From: Rivularia sp034931125 | GTDB taxonomy: Bacteria; Cyanobacteriota; Cyanobacteriia; Cyanobacteriales; Nostocaceae | Assembly: GCF_034931125.1 (NCBI RefSeq) | Contig: NZ_JAYGHM010000018.1 | Location: forward strand, 50,715 to 114,714 | DNA: 64,000 nt | Direction: 5' to 3' | Shown: in pieces, positions 62,269 through 64,000 of the stretch | How the letters are laid out: every line of letters starts with the position of its first letter | Position numbering within the stretch: position 1 is the stretch's first letter | Program-made: the position numbers and the translations under genes | The notes under the pieces: generated by a model | Told to the model about the DNA's origin: nothing | Database searches by the model: none | What the model saw: only the letters and a program-made list of their open reading frames with translations

Positions 62269-64000
62269 ATGTTTGGAATACCTTGGCATAAATTACCTAC
62301 CCCCTTCGCACTGTTAAATCTGGTTCAAGTTCGGAATAAATTACGCAAAAATAATCTTCACGACACATCACAAATACCGGACAAAAACAAATTACCATCA
62401 CCTATTCCAAGTCCAGAAAATAAACATTTAGTAGCACGAACGGCTGATGGTAGTTTTAATGACCTCGAACATCCAGAAATGGGTATGGCTGGTACTAGAT
62501 TTGGACGCAATGTACCATTAAAAGATGCAAAAGTCGATCAAAAAAACTTACTTGAACCCAACCCACGAAATATTAGCAAAGTATTGTTGAAAAGGGATAA
62601 ATTTAGTCCTGCAACTATCTTGAATCTCCATGCTGCTTCTTGGATTCAATTTCAAACCCACGACTGGTTTTCTCATGGGGATAATCAACCAGATAAGATT
62701 GATATTCCTCTTGAAGAAAATGATTATTGGAAAGAAAAATACGGTTCGTTGGAAGTAGACAAAACTTCGAGCGATCCGACTCGTGTCGATGACAATACAA
62801 ATCCTGCCACTTTCATTAATAAAGAAACTCATTGGTGGGATGGTTCGCAGATTTACGGTAGCGATGAAGAGACTATTAATAAACTCCGCTCCCATGTAAA
62901 CGGCAAAATGCTTATGGGTGAAGACGGTTTATTACCTATTAACCCAGAATCAGGAATTGACGATGTGGGGGTTTCGAGTAATTGGTGGGTTGGTTTAAGT
63001 ATGTTACATACTTTGTTTGTCAAAGAACATAACATCATCTGCGACCATCTCAAACAGATTTATCCCGATTGGAAGGACGAAAACCTTTTTGATCGCGCTC
63101 GATTAATCAACGCTGCATTAATGGCGAAAATTCACACCGTTGAATGGACACCTGCAATACTACCGCTTGCTGCTACTGATATTGCTTTGAATGCTAACTG
63201 GTACGGATTGTTAGGTAAGGATATCAAAAAGATTTTCGGACGTTTTGGTAACGGCGATCTTTTAAGCGGAATCATTGGTTCGGAAACCGACCATCATACT
63301 GTTCCTTACTACTTAACAGAAGAATTTGTATCTGTATATCGGATGCATCCTTTAATCCCCGACGAATTGGAATTTTATTCCCATAAAACTGGATCTGCAT
63401 TAGGGAAAAAGAATTTCAAGGAAGGATTTAGTAAACAGACTCGTTCCTTAGTTGAAGATATTGGAATGTCAGATTTATTTTATTCTTTTGGAGTTACCCA
63501 TCCCGGTGCGATTACATTACACAATTATCCTAGTTTTCTGCGGGAACTTGTACACACCAACGGTCAAATTTTTGATTTAGCGGCTGTTGATATTCTACGA
63601 GATAGGGAAAGAGGTGTTCCTCGTTACAATCGTTTTCGGGAATTACTCGGACGCGGTAAAGTTGATTCCTTTGAAGAAATTACTAGTAATCCCCAATGGG
63701 TGAAAGAACTACGTGAAGTCTATAACAACGATATAGATAGTGTAGATTTGATGGTTGGTTTATTCGCCGAGGATTTGCCAGAGGGTTTTGGATTTAGCGA
63801 TACTGCTTTTCGTGTATTTATTCTGATGGCTTCCAGAAGACTCAAAAGTGATCGATTTTTTACCAAGGATTACAGAGCAGAGATTTATACTCAATTTGGA
63901 CTTGACTGGATTGAAAATAACTCTTTTGTCACAATTCTTCGCCGTCAGTATCCCGATTTAATACCAAAACTTACCAATGTAGAAAATGGTTTTAACTTTC
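62269..64000 (+). CDS. Heme peroxidase of the fatty-acid alpha-dioxygenase type (3' end outside the window)
   Basis: 577 residues visible, cut by the window end near the expected C terminus. Distal heme His-131 is in FQTHDWFSHGD. Tyr-357 and proximal His-360 are in EEFVSVYRMHPLIPD, with the Y-x-x-H spacing of plant alpha-dioxygenases. FKDFF-like tail regions are replaced by ASRRLKSDRFFTKDY near the end, with the Arg that holds the fatty-acid carboxylate in plant enzymes. Such enzymes add O2 to the alpha carbon of fatty acids to give 2-hydroperoxides. THWWDGSQIYGSDEETINKL is a further family signature. ATG 62269; no strong ribosome binding site. Probably co-transcribed with the gene before it. 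Confidence 0.85.
   Translation, partial: MFGIPWHKLPTPFALLNLVQVRNKLRKNNLHDTSQIPDKNKLPSPIPSPENKHLVARTADGSFNDLEHPEMGMAGTRFGRNVPLKDAKVDQKNLLEPNPRNISKVLLKRDKFSPATILNLHAASWIQFQTHDWFSHGDNQPDKIDIPLEENDYWKEKYGSLEVDKTSSDPTRVDDNTNPATFINKETHWWDGSQIYGSDEETINKLRSHVNGKMLMGEDGLLPINPESGIDDVGVSSNWWVGLSMLHTLFVKEHNIICDHLKQIYPDWKDENLFDRARLINAALMAKIHTVEWTPAILPLAATDIALNANWYGLLGKDIKKIFGRFGNGDLLSGIIGSETDHHTVPYYLTEEFVSVYRMHPLIPDELEFYSHKTGSALGKKNFKEGFSKQTRSLVEDIGMSDLFYSFGVTHPGAITLHNYPSFLRELVHTNGQIFDLAAVDILRDRERGVPRYNRFRELLGRGKVDSFEEITSNPQWVKELREVYNNDIDSVDLMVGLFAEDLPEGFGFSDTAFRVFILMASRRLKSDRFFTKDYRAEIYTQFGLDWIENNSFVTILRRQYPDLIPKLTNVENGFNF

Overview
The window looks like a stretch of chromosome from a filamentous cyanobacterium, probably of the heterocyst-forming (Nostocales) type. 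The evidence is the set of cyanobacterial gene families (LrtA-type ribosome hibernation factor, circadian input protein LdpA, a Ycf45-like R3H ATPase, DUF3386, a protein with a Mo-nitrogenase C-terminal-like domain), frequent GCGATCGC (HIP1) octamers, AT-rich spacers, heptanucleotide short tandem repeats and many small dispersed palindromic repeats. No rRNA, tRNA or CRISPR array was recognised.

Layout. 1-5300: a structured segment resembling an IS200/IS605 right end abuts aspS; a long AT-rich spacer, a conserved Cys/His protein, a STAS protein and a chimeric pseudogene follow. 5300-21700: mostly single housekeeping or conserved genes (GT4 glycosyltransferase, SAM hydroxide adenosyltransferase, phosphoesterase, DUF3386, lipB, lrtA/hpf, HGSNAT-like acyltransferase, obgE, TerB-like, GCS2-like ligase, peroxiredoxin-like), interrupted by MITE-like and palindromic repeats and several gene remnants. 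21700-26150: phzF-like gene, a HaeIII-like cytosine methyltransferase 12 bp from bioA, then an IS200-like Y1 transposase embedded in palindromic repeats (a REP/RAYT-like locus). 26150-42900: R3H ATPase and ldpA, a broken sensor-kinase remnant, a REC-GGDEF-EAL protein, lepB, pyrC, tsaE, yvcK, ruvC, leuCD, a methyltransferase and msrA. 42900-53400: RTX protein, small membrane and nucleotidyltransferase proteins, xseA, an unrecognised 529-aa membrane protein, rph, pgl, an FHA/zinc-ribbon protein, a polysaccharide deacetylase and an XRE regulator.

53400-58400 is the most distinctive region. A run of nine same-strand genes encodes small exported proteins. Five are related two-repeat proteins; the first four have S-x5-Q-x-G or closely similar motifs reminiscent of curlin repeats. 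The first three are recent tandem duplicates that carry along a CA-rich leader and an intergenic hairpin. The cluster starts opposite an XRE regulator, with a consensus-like promoter and large dyads between them.

58400-64000: a solitary PIN protein, mltA, then a short P450-like protein followed by a heme peroxidase of the fatty-acid alpha-dioxygenase type that runs off the window. The last two may form an oxylipin pathway.

Gene calls rest on reading the translations and recalled family motifs. No database search was run.
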